Source: Lysinibacillus parviboronicapiens (lineage in GTDB: Bacteria > Bacillota > Bacilli > Bacillales_A > Planococcaceae). Taken from it: 64,000 nucleotides of DNA. Location: assembly GCF_003049575.1 (NCBI RefSeq), contig NZ_PYWI01000001.1, positions 434,001-498,000 on the forward strand. The letters run 5' to 3'. The first letter of the stretch is position 1. Each line of letters starts with the position of its first letter. The notes beneath the pieces were generated by a model. The model had not been told where the DNA came from, ran no database searches, and saw only the letters and a list, made by a program, of their open reading frames with translations. Of this stretch, positions 33,621 to 41,988 are shown in pieces. The position numbers and the translations under genes were made by a program.

Positions 33621-34508
33621 CTATTTTGTATAATCAAACAGGCAACGCGCATGATCTTGTACTACTTCTACAAAAGCCTCTACCTGTCGTAACTCAAAAG
33701 AAGATTCGTAGCCTATTAACCACGTATCACGCGTTAAGCCAAATTCTTTTTCATTGTTAGTCAGCGCAATTTTATTTATGCCATCATGCTCGTTTAATGT
33801 GATGGAAGGGAGAATGGCATAACCAATCCCATTCAAAGCCATCTGTTTACACGTCTCAATTTGATCCACCAAAATTTGTCGTCTCGGATTCGATGCAAAA
33901 TGTCGTTGCCACCATTGTTGAATTTCTTGATAATAATTCGAATCACTCTTGAATTGAATAAATGGTCGATTCGTCGTAAGTACGTCTTCAATAGTTTTCA
34001 ATTCTTGATCGACTAAGTAAAGGGTGTCACGGAAAAGATGAATCTTTTCCCCCTTCCAATCAACCTGTCCACGTACAATGCCAATGTGTGCTTCACCCTC
34101 GTACAAGGCTTTGACAATTTCCGAGCTCCAGCCAGTCATAAGCGAAATTTTTGCTTCCGGGTATTTAGACACAAAATCCTTTAATATTTTCGGAAGCCAA
34201 TTTTGCCCGACAATGGATGCACAAGCAATTTTGAGTGTTCCGTTTACTTTTGTTGTTAATGATTGAATCGTTTCGAAAATTTCTTCTTTTTTTGCTAGCA
34301 TATCTATTGCATAAGCAATAACTAGTTCTCCAGCAGGTGTCGCAGTTAGTCCCTTCTGTGAACGAATAAAAAGCTGTGCACCCCATTCTTTTTCAATCGA
34401 TTGCAACCGTTGAGAAAGCGCTGGCTGCGATAAAAACAACCGTTCGGCTGCTTTCCGCATATTACGTTCCTCAGCTAATATTTTTAATATTTCTGCTTCC
34501 GTTGCCAT
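33621..34508 (-). CDS. ccpC: LysR-type regulator CcpC
   Basis: A 295-residue LysR regulator. ILKILAEERNMRKAAERLFLSQPALSQRLQSIE is the winged helix-turn-helix, followed by a periplasmic-binding-like effector domain with LKIACASIVGQNWLPKILK and DQIETCKQMALNGIGYAILPS. These agree closely with B. subtilis CcpC, the citrate-responsive repressor of aconitase and citrate synthase genes. darB lies just upstream, as in B. subtilis (ykuL-ccpC). I chose the ATG at 34508; an adjacent TTG at 34511 is possible. Confidence 0.9.
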   Translation of the reverse strand: MATEAEILKILAEERNMRKAAERLFLSQPALSQRLQSIEKEWGAQLFIRSQKGLTATPAGELVIAYAIDMLAKKEEIFETIQSLTTKVNGTLKIACASIVGQNWLPKILKDFVSKYPEAKISLMTGWSSEIVKALYEGEAHIGIVRGQVDWKGEKIHLFRDTLYLVDQELKTIEDVLTTNRPFIQFKSDSNYYQEIQQWWQRHFASNPRRQILVDQIETCKQMALNGIGYAILPSITLNEHDGINKIALTNNEKEFGLTRDTWLIGYESSFELRQVEAFVEVVQDHARCLFDYTK

Positions 34509-34574
34509 CAATTACCTAAACCTCCAATACAAGCAAAGGGGGCCACACGATTTACACCTGAGTCCCCTCTTAAA

Positions 34575-35018
34575 CTACTTTTCTGTTTGATAAATATATT
34601 TTTTCAATTGTTTTAATATAACTCGTCTCGTTAAAATTCCTGCAAATGTACCTTCATCGTCCACTACACATAAAAAGGCATGATTAATGACTAAATCTAA
34701 AGCACGTTGAAATGTATCTGTCAGCTTGATAACAGCTAAATTTTTATCCATTATCGAATCCACTTTTATATCAGGTAATTTTTCATATTCAATGTGCTCG
34801 AGCCCTAAAATCGCTTCTGTAATCATTTTTATACTGAGTAACCCTTGAAGTCGATATTTCAAATCTAGTACAGGAATTGATGAATATCCTGTACGTGTCA
34901 GTACAAGGAGTGCATGTTCTGCACTATTTCCAATCTGTACATGTGCAACCTTTTCGGATGAAATAACAAATTCACTAATTGGCATTGCTAATAAGTCTTT
35001 GCTGTTAGTTGAAATCAT
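34575..35018 (-). CDS. darB: CBS-domain c-di-AMP-binding protein DarB/CbpB
   Basis: A 147-residue protein of two CBS domains. The N terminus (MISTNSKDLLAMPISEFVISSEKVAHVQIGN) and TRRVILKQL near the end match B. subtilis DarB (YkuL), also 147 residues. DarB binds c-di-AMP and, when free, stimulates the (p)ppGpp synthetase Rel and pyruvate carboxylase. It lies 67 bp upstream of ccpC, as in B. subtilis. AAGGAG precedes the ATG. Confidence 0.9.
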   Translation of the reverse strand: MISTNSKDLLAMPISEFVISSEKVAHVQIGNSAEHALLVLTRTGYSSIPVLDLKYRLQGLLSIKMITEAILGLEHIEYEKLPDIKVDSIMDKNLAVIKLTDTFQRALDLVINHAFLCVVDDEGTFAGILTRRVILKQLKKYIYQTEK

Positions 35019-35156
35019 GAACTTCTTCTCCTTTTCTGTCCTTGCTTTGCAGAACAGGATGCTTCCCTTTTATCATATCATAATTTTTCCGTATATGACC
35101 ACGACAAGGTCGAGAAGAGTTTTTGAAGAACAACGAATTATTTTAGCATTTTAAAC

Positions 35157-35204
35157 AAAAACTAAGTATCAAATCTGCTCACGCAAATTTGATACTTAGT
35201 TTTT
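35157..35204. terminator. Bidirectional terminator
   Basis: AAAAACTAAGTATCAAAT and ATTTGATACTTAGTTTTT form a stem of about 17 bp just past the stop of the small membrane protein gene. T runs are present on both strands. Confidence 0.85.
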
Positions 35205-35215
35205 AACTCATACAT

Positions 35216-35455
35216 TTAATACCCTGCCTGACTCCAGTAGTAAAAAATAACAATGCCTAAAAAAAGTAAGAAAATAGCATACACCCAAACAATTGGATTC
35301 AACATTGTTGCATATTCTTCCACAGTTTCTGAAATTGGTGTATCTTTTTCTGATTTTCGTTCCGTTGTCATTTTAGCAATGCGTAAAGTGGAAACGAAGG
35401 AAATGACAGCAATGATGGTTATCGCAATAAGAGCTGGTATTAACCACATACCCAT
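35216..35455 (-). CDS. Small two-helix membrane protein
   Basis: A 79-residue protein with helices at about 3-23 and 52-72 and a polar loop carrying KMTTERKSEKDTP. GGAG lies about ten bases before the ATG and a strong terminator follows the stop, so it looks like a real monocistronic gene. I do not recognise the family. Confidence 0.7.
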   Translation of the reverse strand: MGMWLIPALIAITIIAVISFVSTLRIAKMTTERKSEKDTPISETVEEYATMLNPIVWVYAIFLLFLGIVIFYYWSQAGY

Positions 35456-35525
35456 AAGGCAAGACTCCTTTCTTTACCCTTAGTATGCGTCAATCCAGCT
35501 CCTCATTATGCAAAAAAATTATTGA

Positions 35526-36293
35526 TTAAAATGGGTGTTGATTTAACCATTGTCCACCATCAAGTGTGACACATTCACCATTCATATAGCGTGACTTATC
35601 CGACATCATAAATGTTGCTAAGTCGGCCACTTCCTCGGGTGTACCAATTCTACCTAATGGTACAGAATCAATTGTTCGAGCGGCCGCCGCTTCTGACTCC
35701 CACAATTTATCCGCTCCGCCTGTGCGTTCGATTGGACCTGGAGCAATTGCATTTACACGAATTCCATATTGTTTGCCCCATTCGACCGCTAACGTTCTTG
35801 TTACTGATAATACACCTGCTTTTGCTGCTGCAGAATGGATAACGCCAGCGCCTGCATTCCAAGCATAGGTTGCAACCATATTAAGGATAGAACCTTGACT
35901 CTTGTTTTGAATCCAGTACTTACCAACTGCTGATGAACAATAGAATGTACCATTTAATACGATATCTACTACGGCTTTCCAACCGTTAGGCGTTAAATCC
36001 TCTGCGCGAACAATAAAATTACCCGCGGCATTATTTACAAGTCCATCAATTTTTCCAAATTTTTCAACGGCAAACGCAACCATCGCTTCTGCATGTTCTG
36101 GCACTCGGACATCCATTTGGAATGTTTCAATTGTCGTGCCTGATTCTAATATAAATTCTTTTGCTTCTTTCAAACGCTCTTCATTACGGCCTGTAACAAT
36201 TACATTTGCCCCTTCTGCAACGAATTGCTTCGCCATATACAGCCCCATCCCACTTGAGCCACCTGTAATAAGTATTGTTTTCCCCTGCAACAT
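35526..36293 (-). CDS. fadH: 2,4-dienoyl-CoA reductase FadH (SDR family)
   Basis: A 255-residue short-chain dehydrogenase for breakdown of unsaturated fatty acids. The NADP site is ITGGSSGMGLYMA, and NNAAGNFIVRAEDL and the late PGPIERTGG are characteristic of FadH/DecR rather than of ketoreductases. The usual YxxxK tyrosine is not in standard form (VIHSAAAKAG keeps only Lys), as in dienoyl-CoA reductases. The start is the ATG at 36293 with GGGGGAA; the longer frame to 36329 has no ribosome site. A FadR-like operator lies 20 bp upstream. It resembles B. subtilis YkuF, which is in the same wider region as darB/ccpC. Confidence 0.88.
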   Translation of the reverse strand: MLQGKTILITGGSSGMGLYMAKQFVAEGANVIVTGRNEERLKEAKEFILESGTTIETFQMDVRVPEHAEAMVAFAVEKFGKIDGLVNNAAGNFIVRAEDLTPNGWKAVVDIVLNGTFYCSSAVGKYWIQNKSQGSILNMVATYAWNAGAGVIHSAAAKAGVLSVTRTLAVEWGKQYGIRVNAIAPGPIERTGGADKLWESEAAAARTIDSVPLGRIGTPEEVADLATFMMSDKSRYMNGECVTLDGGQWLNQHPF

Positions 36294-36313
36294 ACTATTT
36301 CCCCCTTTACAAA

Positions 36314-36333
36314 ATGAATAACCATTCATTCAT
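36314..36333. promoter_or_regulatory. FadR-type operator upstream of fadH
   Basis: ATGAATAACCATTCATTCAT (20 bp) reads on the other strand as a close variant of the Bacillus FadR box TGAATGANTANTCATTCA, with one extra base at the centre. Position just upstream of fadH supports repression relieved by long-chain acyl-CoA. No fadR gene is seen in the window. Confidence 0.6.
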
Positions 36334-36357
36334 AAATTCTACTATATTTTCTCGAAA

Positions 36358-36720
36358 ATGTCATATAAATTCTACAAAGAGAAAACTTCAATTAGTTGGC
36401 GTCATACTGACCGCTTGCGGGATAAAATAAAACTTCCTACTCTTCAAACAACGCAATCAATCAAAAAAGCGACTATTCAACGCAACAATCATCAAATAAC
36501 TCACATCTATGCACGTCGAAAAGAAACGATTGATCGTGTATTTGCGATGCGTAAGAAAAACCATGATATACGTTGGACCACCTTACGATGGATTAAAATT
36601 GTCGCTGGCGCTGTTTATTTTTGCTGCCATGTATTTGACGAGGCAGCTAATGGCAACGTCCAAAAATGGCAGAAAATAATTGCTCGTAGCGTACTACTCT
36701 TGTTAATAGGGGCTATTTGA
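36358..36720 (+). pseudogene. Transposase C-terminal remnant (IS1182-like)
   Basis: A 120-codon open frame whose middle reads IYARRKETIDRVFAMRKKNHDIRWTTLR, matching the IYxxRKETIERVFADxKEKHGxRWTTLRG signature of IS1182-type transposases. The last 45 codons remain only roughly similar (GAVYFCCHVFDEAAN in place of a QAMLTFAAMNLKKLAN-like end). The catalytic N-terminal two thirds, a ribosome site and inverted repeats are missing. It is a fossil. The same family left a smaller trace at 5750-5839. Confidence 0.6.
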
Positions 36721-36814
36721 AACTTCTATTTCTGATAAAATTCATATAGCACGTTCAATGATTTTCCGATGTCAGCAGATGTCGCTTCAATTATTTATAG
36801 ACGACACTAATTAA

Positions 36815-37010
36815 CTGGAGCGCAGGCGGCGACTTCTGTGGGAATAGCATGAGCTAAAGGCCCCGCAGGAGCTTAGCGACGAGGAGACTGAAGCCATGCC
36901 CGCGAAAAGCGGTTGCCGGTAACGAAAATAACGGATTCATATAGATACTTATACTTCTATGTTTAAAAGAAAAAGACAGTAACCAAAATCATTTTTTGAG
37001 TTTGTCTACT
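36815..37010. repeat. Dispersed repeat copy 2 with shared tail
   Basis: From about 36815 the sequence has CTGGAGCGCAGGCGGCGACT, GGCCCCGCAGGAGCTTAGCG and GCCCGCGAAAAGCGGTTGCC, a GC-rich block unlike its surroundings. The tail from 36936 (TTCATATAGATACTT, then TTTAAAAGAAAAA and GAGTTTGTCTAC) repeats the tail of the element at 5933-6070. No open frame is associated. Confidence 0.6.
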
Positions 37011-37013
37011 GTC
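36966..37013 (-). terminator. Terminator of the alcohol dehydrogenase gene
   Basis: GACAGTA (36975-36981) pairs with TACTGTC (37007-37013), and the minus strand continues TTTTTCTTTT. It overlaps the repeat tail, so the repeat seems to supply the terminator. Confidence 0.55.
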
Positions 37014-37042
37014 TGAAAGATATCATCTTTTTTAGGACCTTT

Positions 37043-38227
37043 CTAAAATTCATAATGATAAGCCATTTTATATAGCTCCATTAACTCCTCATATGTTGGC
37101 ACTTTCGGATTATTCCCTGGGCTACCACTTGCAATTGCATCCACAGCCATTTTTGGAATAGCCGCATAGTATGCATCGTTTTCTATACCCCATTGCTGTA
37201 AATTACCAATGTTCATTCTCTTACACAATTCCTTTATCGAAACAATGGCTAAATCGGCAAGTTCTTCTTGTGTTAAATACTTTCCTTCTTTATTAAAAAA
37301 ATTACCAATGTCAGCTAATCGATCTACACAGGCATCTTTTGAGTACTCTAGTACAGCGGGTAGTAACATTGCATTAGAAATTCCATGTGGCACATGGAAT
37401 AGTGCCCCGATAGGACGAGACATGCCGTGCACTAAAGCGACAGAAGCATTTGAGAACGATAGGCCTGCTTGCATAGAACCAAGTGACATAGCCTCACGGG
37501 CATCAATATCATCTCCATGTTCATAAACTTTTAGTATGTTATTGACAATTAACTCCATCGCTGATAACGCAAGTACATTAGAGTAGGGATGTGCTAAGCG
37601 TGATAAATAACTCTCGATTGCATGACTCAGTGCATCGATACCAGTAGCCGCAGTGATTGCTGATGGCGAAGTGATGGTCAAAATAGGATCAACAATTGCA
37701 ATCGTTGGCATAAATGCCGGTTGCTTAATCATCATTTTCACTTCATTTGTCGTGTTTGTAATAACAGTTGCATCCGTTGCCTCAGATCCTGTCCCGGCAG
37801 TTGTTGGTATCGCGATATGTGGAATAGGTGTTTTATCAGCGACTTTTTGCATTTTCATGTAGTCCCCAATATAACCACCATTTGTTGCGACCACTGCAAT
37901 GGCTTTCGCTGTATCAATGCAGCTTCCACCGCCTAGTGAAATGATGACATCACATTGTTGCGCTTGCAAAACTTCAAGCCCTTCTTTTACAAACGAATCA
38001 ATTGGTTCAGTTGTTACCCCTAAATATGAAACTGTTTCCAATCCTTGCATTTTCAATAATAAGTTGCATTGATTGACAAATCCTAAACTATCCATGATGG
38101 GATCACTAATAATCAATGCTCTCGTCCCTAATTTTTTTGCATGAACCCCTACTTCTTCAAAAGAATCCCGTCCATAAATCATCGTCACTGGAGAATTTAC
38201 TGTGAAAATTGTTTTAGTTTGAATCAT
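37043..38227 (-). CDS. Iron-containing alcohol dehydrogenase
   Basis: A 394-residue group III dehydrogenase. The nucleotide motif is SLGGGSCIDTAKAIAV and the C-terminal metal-binding histidines are in SHAIESYLS, LVHGMSRPIGALFHVPHG and later. The family covers 1,3-propanediol, lactaldehyde, butanol and 4-hydroxybutyrate dehydrogenases; by eye the substrate cannot be fixed. It is 16 bp after a 3-hydroxybutyrate-type dehydrogenase gene, suggesting a joint role in hydroxy-acid breakdown. GGGGGAG precedes the ATG. Confidence 0.88.
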   Translation of the reverse strand: MIQTKTIFTVNSPVTMIYGRDSFEEVGVHAKKLGTRALIISDPIMDSLGFVNQCNLLLKMQGLETVSYLGVTTEPIDSFVKEGLEVLQAQQCDVIISLGGGSCIDTAKAIAVVATNGGYIGDYMKMQKVADKTPIPHIAIPTTAGTGSEATDATVITNTTNEVKMMIKQPAFMPTIAIVDPILTITSPSAITAATGIDALSHAIESYLSRLAHPYSNVLALSAMELIVNNILKVYEHGDDIDAREAMSLGSMQAGLSFSNASVALVHGMSRPIGALFHVPHGISNAMLLPAVLEYSKDACVDRLADIGNFFNKEGKYLTQEELADLAIVSIKELCKRMNIGNLQQWGIENDAYYAAIPKMAVDAIASGSPGNNPKVPTYEELMELYKMAYHYEF

Positions 38228-38243
38228 TCCGTCTCCCCCTTAA

Positions 38244-39005
38244 CTATTGTGCAGTATAGCCGCCATCCAATACAATCGCTTGACCCGTTAGACCTTTTGC
38301 CACATCACTTGCTAAATAGAGCGCTAGTCCTGTAATTTCAGATACATCTAGCAAGCGCTTTTGTGGAACAAGTGGATAAAGAACTTGTTCAAGTACTTCC
38401 TCTACCTTGATACCTCTTGTCTTCGCTAAGTCTATAAACTGATTACGTACCAAATCTGTATCAACGTAACCTGGACAAATAGCATTTACCGTAATGCCTT
38501 CATTTGCTACCTCAAGCGCAGCCACTTTTGTTAAACCTATTACCCCATGTTTAGCTGCATTGTATCCTGCCTTACCTGCAAATCCAATAACCCCATTAAT
38601 GGACGCCATGTTAATAATACGGCCAAAGTTATTTTTCTTCATATGTGGCAATGCATATTTCATCGTTATAAATGGTGCAGTTAGCATCACTTTTTGCATT
38701 AGCTCAAAAGTATTTGTCGAGAAATCCTCAATGAATGAAACATGTTGGAATCCTGCATTGTTCACTAAAACATCTATTGTCGCGAACTTTTGGATTGTGA
38801 AATCTATCGCTTCACGAATCGCCCGCTCATCCGTTACATCACAGGTATATGCCGTTAATAAAGGATTTTGTTCAACTGCCGCGATCAAACTTTTTTCATT
38901 TATATCCGTAATCACTACATTCGCACCTTGTTCAGCAAATGCTTGTGCTAACGAGAGCCCAATTCCACGTGCCGCACCGGTAATAAATACTGTTTTTCCA
39001 TTCAC
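38244..39005 (-). CDS. 3-hydroxybutyrate dehydrogenase-like SDR
   Basis: A 253-residue short-chain dehydrogenase. The cofactor motif is ITGAARGIGLSLA with D35 region VVITDINE favouring NAD. The active site is S-x12-Y-x3-K in NMASINGVIGFAGKAGYNAAKHG. The segment VNAICPGYVDTDLVRNQ is typical of D-3-hydroxybutyrate dehydrogenases. The start is GTG with GGAGGG eight bases upstream. A decayed GntP-type permease lies immediately upstream, the usual partner for uptake of such acids. Confidence 0.85.
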   Translation of the reverse strand: MNGKTVFITGAARGIGLSLAQAFAEQGANVVITDINEKSLIAAVEQNPLLTAYTCDVTDERAIREAIDFTIQKFATIDVLVNNAGFQHVSFIEDFSTNTFELMQKVMLTAPFITMKYALPHMKKNNFGRIINMASINGVIGFAGKAGYNAAKHGVIGLTKVAALEVANEGITVNAICPGYVDTDLVRNQFIDLAKTRGIKVEEVLEQVLYPLVPQKRLLDVSEITGLALYLASDVAKGLTGQAIVLDGGYTAQ

Positions 39006-39084
39006 GTTATATCCCTCCTACGTACCAAGCAAGAATTGTAGTATTGCAATAATGACGGCCAATGCACCAAATAGTAAATAAGCA

Positions 39085-39300
39085 GCTTATTATTTTTACA
39101 AACAGAGGTAATCGTTATAGCCCCACGTGGTAAAGAAGCCCAATGTTATCGCAATTATGCGGTGTATACCTACATATCAACATTCATATCAATCCCATGG
39201 GGTGCTAGTAAAGGCATTGCACTCGTTTGACCACCCGATACTAACTCTGTCATAACTAAAGTGCCACCAATTTATAACAACCGAAGCATAGCAAGCCTTT
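39085..39300 (-). pseudogene. Remnant of a GntP-family permease
   Basis: The 345-bp gap holds minus-strand fragments in different frames: TELVSGGQTSAMPLLAPHGID, then IHRIIAIT, then ASLPRGAITITSVCKNNK. The last two correspond to the HRxxxIASGxxDSLPHNGAVITxLxVCKLTHK region of GntP-type gluconate/3-hydroxybutyrate permeases, joined by a one-base shift. Stops interrupt the rest. Only small C-terminal pieces survive. Confidence 0.55.
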
Positions 39301-39302
39301 GT

Positions 39303-39340
39303 AAAAAAAAGCTGTACTCATTAATCAAGAGTTACAGCTT
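39303..39340 (-). terminator. Terminator of mmsA
   Basis: AAGCTGTACTC pairs with GAGTTACAGCTT (one bulged base), about 10 bp past the mmsA stop, followed on the minus strand by TTTTTTTT. The downstream dehydrogenase genes therefore probably have a separate promoter or rely on read-through. Confidence 0.7.
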
Positions 39341-39350
39341 CTTCTATTGA

Positions 39351-40871
39351 TTAGTCGTTATTACTTGGGAATGCAAATGTTGATGCTGTGGACACATTAC
39401 TTGTCATCCAGCGTTCTGAAATGGTTTTCGTTTTAGTAAAGAAACGTGCTTGATCTGGACCAAACATATGACCTTCGCCAAAGCGAGACCCTTTAAATCC
39501 TGCAAAGTTGTGATAACCCACTGGTATCGGAATCGGTACATTCACACCAACCATTCCTACATCAATTTCAGTTGTAAATTTACGAGCTGCAAAACCATCA
39601 TTCGTAAAGATTGTTACGCCATTTCCAAGTTCATGGTGGTTGATTAATGCAATCGCTTCATCTAAAGAATCGACACGAACAATGTTACGAGCAGGGCCAA
39701 ATACTTCTTGTTCATAAATCTCCATACCCGGTTTCACATTATCCAGTAATGTTGGACCTACAAAAAAACCTTTTGATTCTTTAACTATTGCTAAGTCACG
39801 ACCATCACATACGACAGTCGCACCTTCAGACTCTCCGCGTTCGATCGCTGCTAAAATGGCATCTTTGGATTGTTGGGAAATTACTGGGCCAAAATCAGTA
39901 TCAGGCTCCGTATATGAACCCACTTTTAATGCAGAAATTTTTTCCTTTAAAATAGCAACAAGACGATTTGCAGTGTCTTGCCCTACAGGCATAATTGTAG
40001 AGATGGCCATACAACGTTGTGAAGCGGCACCGTAAGCCGCTCCAATAAATGCGTTGGCTACTTGTTCTAAATCTGCATCGGGCATTACAACCATATTGTT
40101 TTTACCACCACCAAGTGCAGTAACACGTTTACCGTATTTTGTTCCTGTTTCATAAATGTATTTAGCAACCGGTGTTGACCCTACAAATGAAATTGCTTGT
40201 ACTGTCGGGTTTTCTAATATTTCATTTACTGCATCTTTATCACCATTTACAACTGTCCAAATACCATCTGGTAAGCCAGCTTTTTTCCATAATTCACTGA
40301 CATACAACGAAGTCATTGGTACACGTTCAGATGCTTTTAACACAACAGCGTTCCCCACTGCAATTGCCATACTTGTTTGCGCTAACGGTACCATAATCGG
40401 GAAGTTAAATGGCGAAATGGCCGCTACAACCCCTAGTGGATATTTAGCTGAATAGGCGTTTATTTGACCTCCAATGTTGACAGAATACTCACCTTTAACC
40501 AAATGAGGTACACCGATAGCTAAATCTACAGATTCAAGTCCTCTTGTGATCTCACCTCTTGCATCCTCTACAGTTTTACCGCTTTCTCTACAAATAATTT
40601 GTAATAATTCATCCATATTGTCAGTGATCAAATTACGAAATTTTATAATAATCTCCGCTCGTTTAGATACTGATGTATCACGCCAATCTGGAAACGCTGA
40701 CTGTGCCTTCGCAATGGCTTCACGTGTCTCTTCTACTGTTGCTAAGGGGACTTTTGCGATAACCTCACCTATTGTTGGATTATATACTGAACCGTAACGA
40801 CCACTTTTTCCCTTCGTCATTTCACCACCTATAAAATGCGTTAATGTTTTTACTTCTTGTGCTGTTGTCAT
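39351..40871 (-). CDS. mmsA: CoA-acylating methylmalonate-semialdehyde dehydrogenase
   Basis: A 506-residue aldehyde dehydrogenase that converts methylmalonate or malonate semialdehyde to propionyl- or acetyl-CoA. It has FGPARNIVRV, the GGGKNNMVVMPDAD segment and the catalytic cysteine in AAYGAASQRCMAIS, all typical of MmsA/IolA. The ATG at 40871 with AAGGAGGAAAAAACT is the likely start; the frame is open six codons further. It would act after 3-hydroxyisobutyrate dehydrogenase in valine breakdown, and the gene upstream is indeed a decayed mmsB. Confidence 0.93.
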   Translation of the reverse strand: MTTAQEVKTLTHFIGGEMTKGKSGRYGSVYNPTIGEVIAKVPLATVEETREAIAKAQSAFPDWRDTSVSKRAEIIIKFRNLITDNMDELLQIICRESGKTVEDARGEITRGLESVDLAIGVPHLVKGEYSVNIGGQINAYSAKYPLGVVAAISPFNFPIMVPLAQTSMAIAVGNAVVLKASERVPMTSLYVSELWKKAGLPDGIWTVVNGDKDAVNEILENPTVQAISFVGSTPVAKYIYETGTKYGKRVTALGGGKNNMVVMPDADLEQVANAFIGAAYGAASQRCMAISTIMPVGQDTANRLVAILKEKISALKVGSYTEPDTDFGPVISQQSKDAILAAIERGESEGATVVCDGRDLAIVKESKGFFVGPTLLDNVKPGMEIYEQEVFGPARNIVRVDSLDEAIALINHHELGNGVTIFTNDGFAARKFTTEIDVGMVGVNVPIPIPVGYHNFAGFKGSRFGEGHMFGPDQARFFTKTKTISERWMTSNVSTASTFAFPSNND

Positions 40872-40894
40872 AGTTTTTTCCTCCTTCAAAGTTG

Positions 40895-41754
40895 TTTAAT
40901 GTAACATTTTCCTTTTAAACTTAAATATGCAGCTGACATATCATTTCTCCATAGCCCTCTATTGAAATATCACTGTAAAGATTCACTAATTGTTCGCCAA
41001 TACGAAGTGGGACACCTGCTTCGTCTGCCAAGGTTTTAGCTGATTTCAAATCTTTTAATAAACGATTTGTTGAGAAGTCAGGCTGATAGTTTTCATTTTT
41101 CATATATCCAAGTAATTGCGTTCATAAATTCGACTTTGACCATAGCTATTACTTAACACTTCATAAAGCGTATCTGCTGTAATATCCATTGTTTCCCCTA
41201 ACACGATTGTTTCTGCTACTGCCTCTGTATAGAATCCTATCGCGGGTACCAACGCTAGGAGAAGTACCAAGATAATAAATATTTTTACCAACTATTCTGA
41301 AAATTCCAGATCCACTTTGATAATCTTCTCGCTCTCCGCCTACCATTTATTGTTCGCGTTGCACGAGTAGCACCAATGACACTCACACTTACAGGTGCCA
41401 AGGTAGCGTAACCCCAACGATTGCGCTTCTTTATGTAGCAAATCATTTAATTGGGGATTCTCCGTGCTGAAGTCAATCAGATAAAGTTCCTTGTTTCGCA
41501 TGTTGTAAAATCACATCTTGTGCTTTGTATACTTGCTCGACTGCTTGTGGGGTCGGCAAGCTTGTCATAATAACATCACTCTGTTTAATGACATCCTGTA
41601 AAGTAGCTAAACCAACTCCATCTTCTGCGATGAATCGGTCTATTGCCTTAGCATTTATGTCGAAACCAAATACCTCATAACCTGCACGTAGGAAATTTAT
41701 CGACATCGGTAATCCCATATTACCTAAGCCGATAAACCCTAATTTCTCTTTCAT
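40895..41754 (-). pseudogene. Frameshifted 3-hydroxyisobutyrate dehydrogenase (mmsB)
   Basis: Pieces of one 3-hydroxyisobutyrate dehydrogenase appear in order but in several frames. The N terminus KLGFIGLGNMGLPMSINFL (41754-41473) is intact. Then, after a shift, comes DFST...PQLNDLLHKEAQSLGLRYL, then APVSVSVIGATRA, VGGEREDYQSG, VGKNIYYLG and SPSVGTR. Next is FYTEAVAETIVLGE, and last FSTNRLLKDLKSAKTLADEAGVPL, with one more shift at the end. At least four frame changes separate them. A good ribosome site (GGGGGGAT) still precedes the ATG. Sequencing error could explain one shift but hardly all. Confidence 0.85.
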
Positions 41755-41839
41755 TCGATATCCCCCCGTTTCTTAAAAATTCACAAATAAAGCTGAATGA
41801 TACACTAGCCAACTTCATTTTTTTGTCGTAACATCAATA

Positions 41840-41944
41840 ACGAGATAAATTAGGCGACTACGGTCATTGACTGCGGTCATTTAAATCATAATCAAACGCA
41901 ATCTATCTCGTCAATTAAAATTTTTTTATTTTCTGAAAAAATAG
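41840..41944. promoter_or_regulatory. Tandem 13-bp repeat in an inverted repeat upstream of the TetR gene
   Basis: GACTACGGTCATT (41856-41868) is followed directly by GACTGCGGTCATT (41869-41881). Outside them ACGAGATA (41840-41847) and TATCTCGT form a distant inverted repeat. The position between the divergent mmsB relic and the TetR gene fits an operator region. Binding by the TetR protein is inference. Confidence 0.35.
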
Positions 41945-41988
41945 AATTAAAATTATTAGAGTATATCTATATTTGGAGGAAAAGGAGT

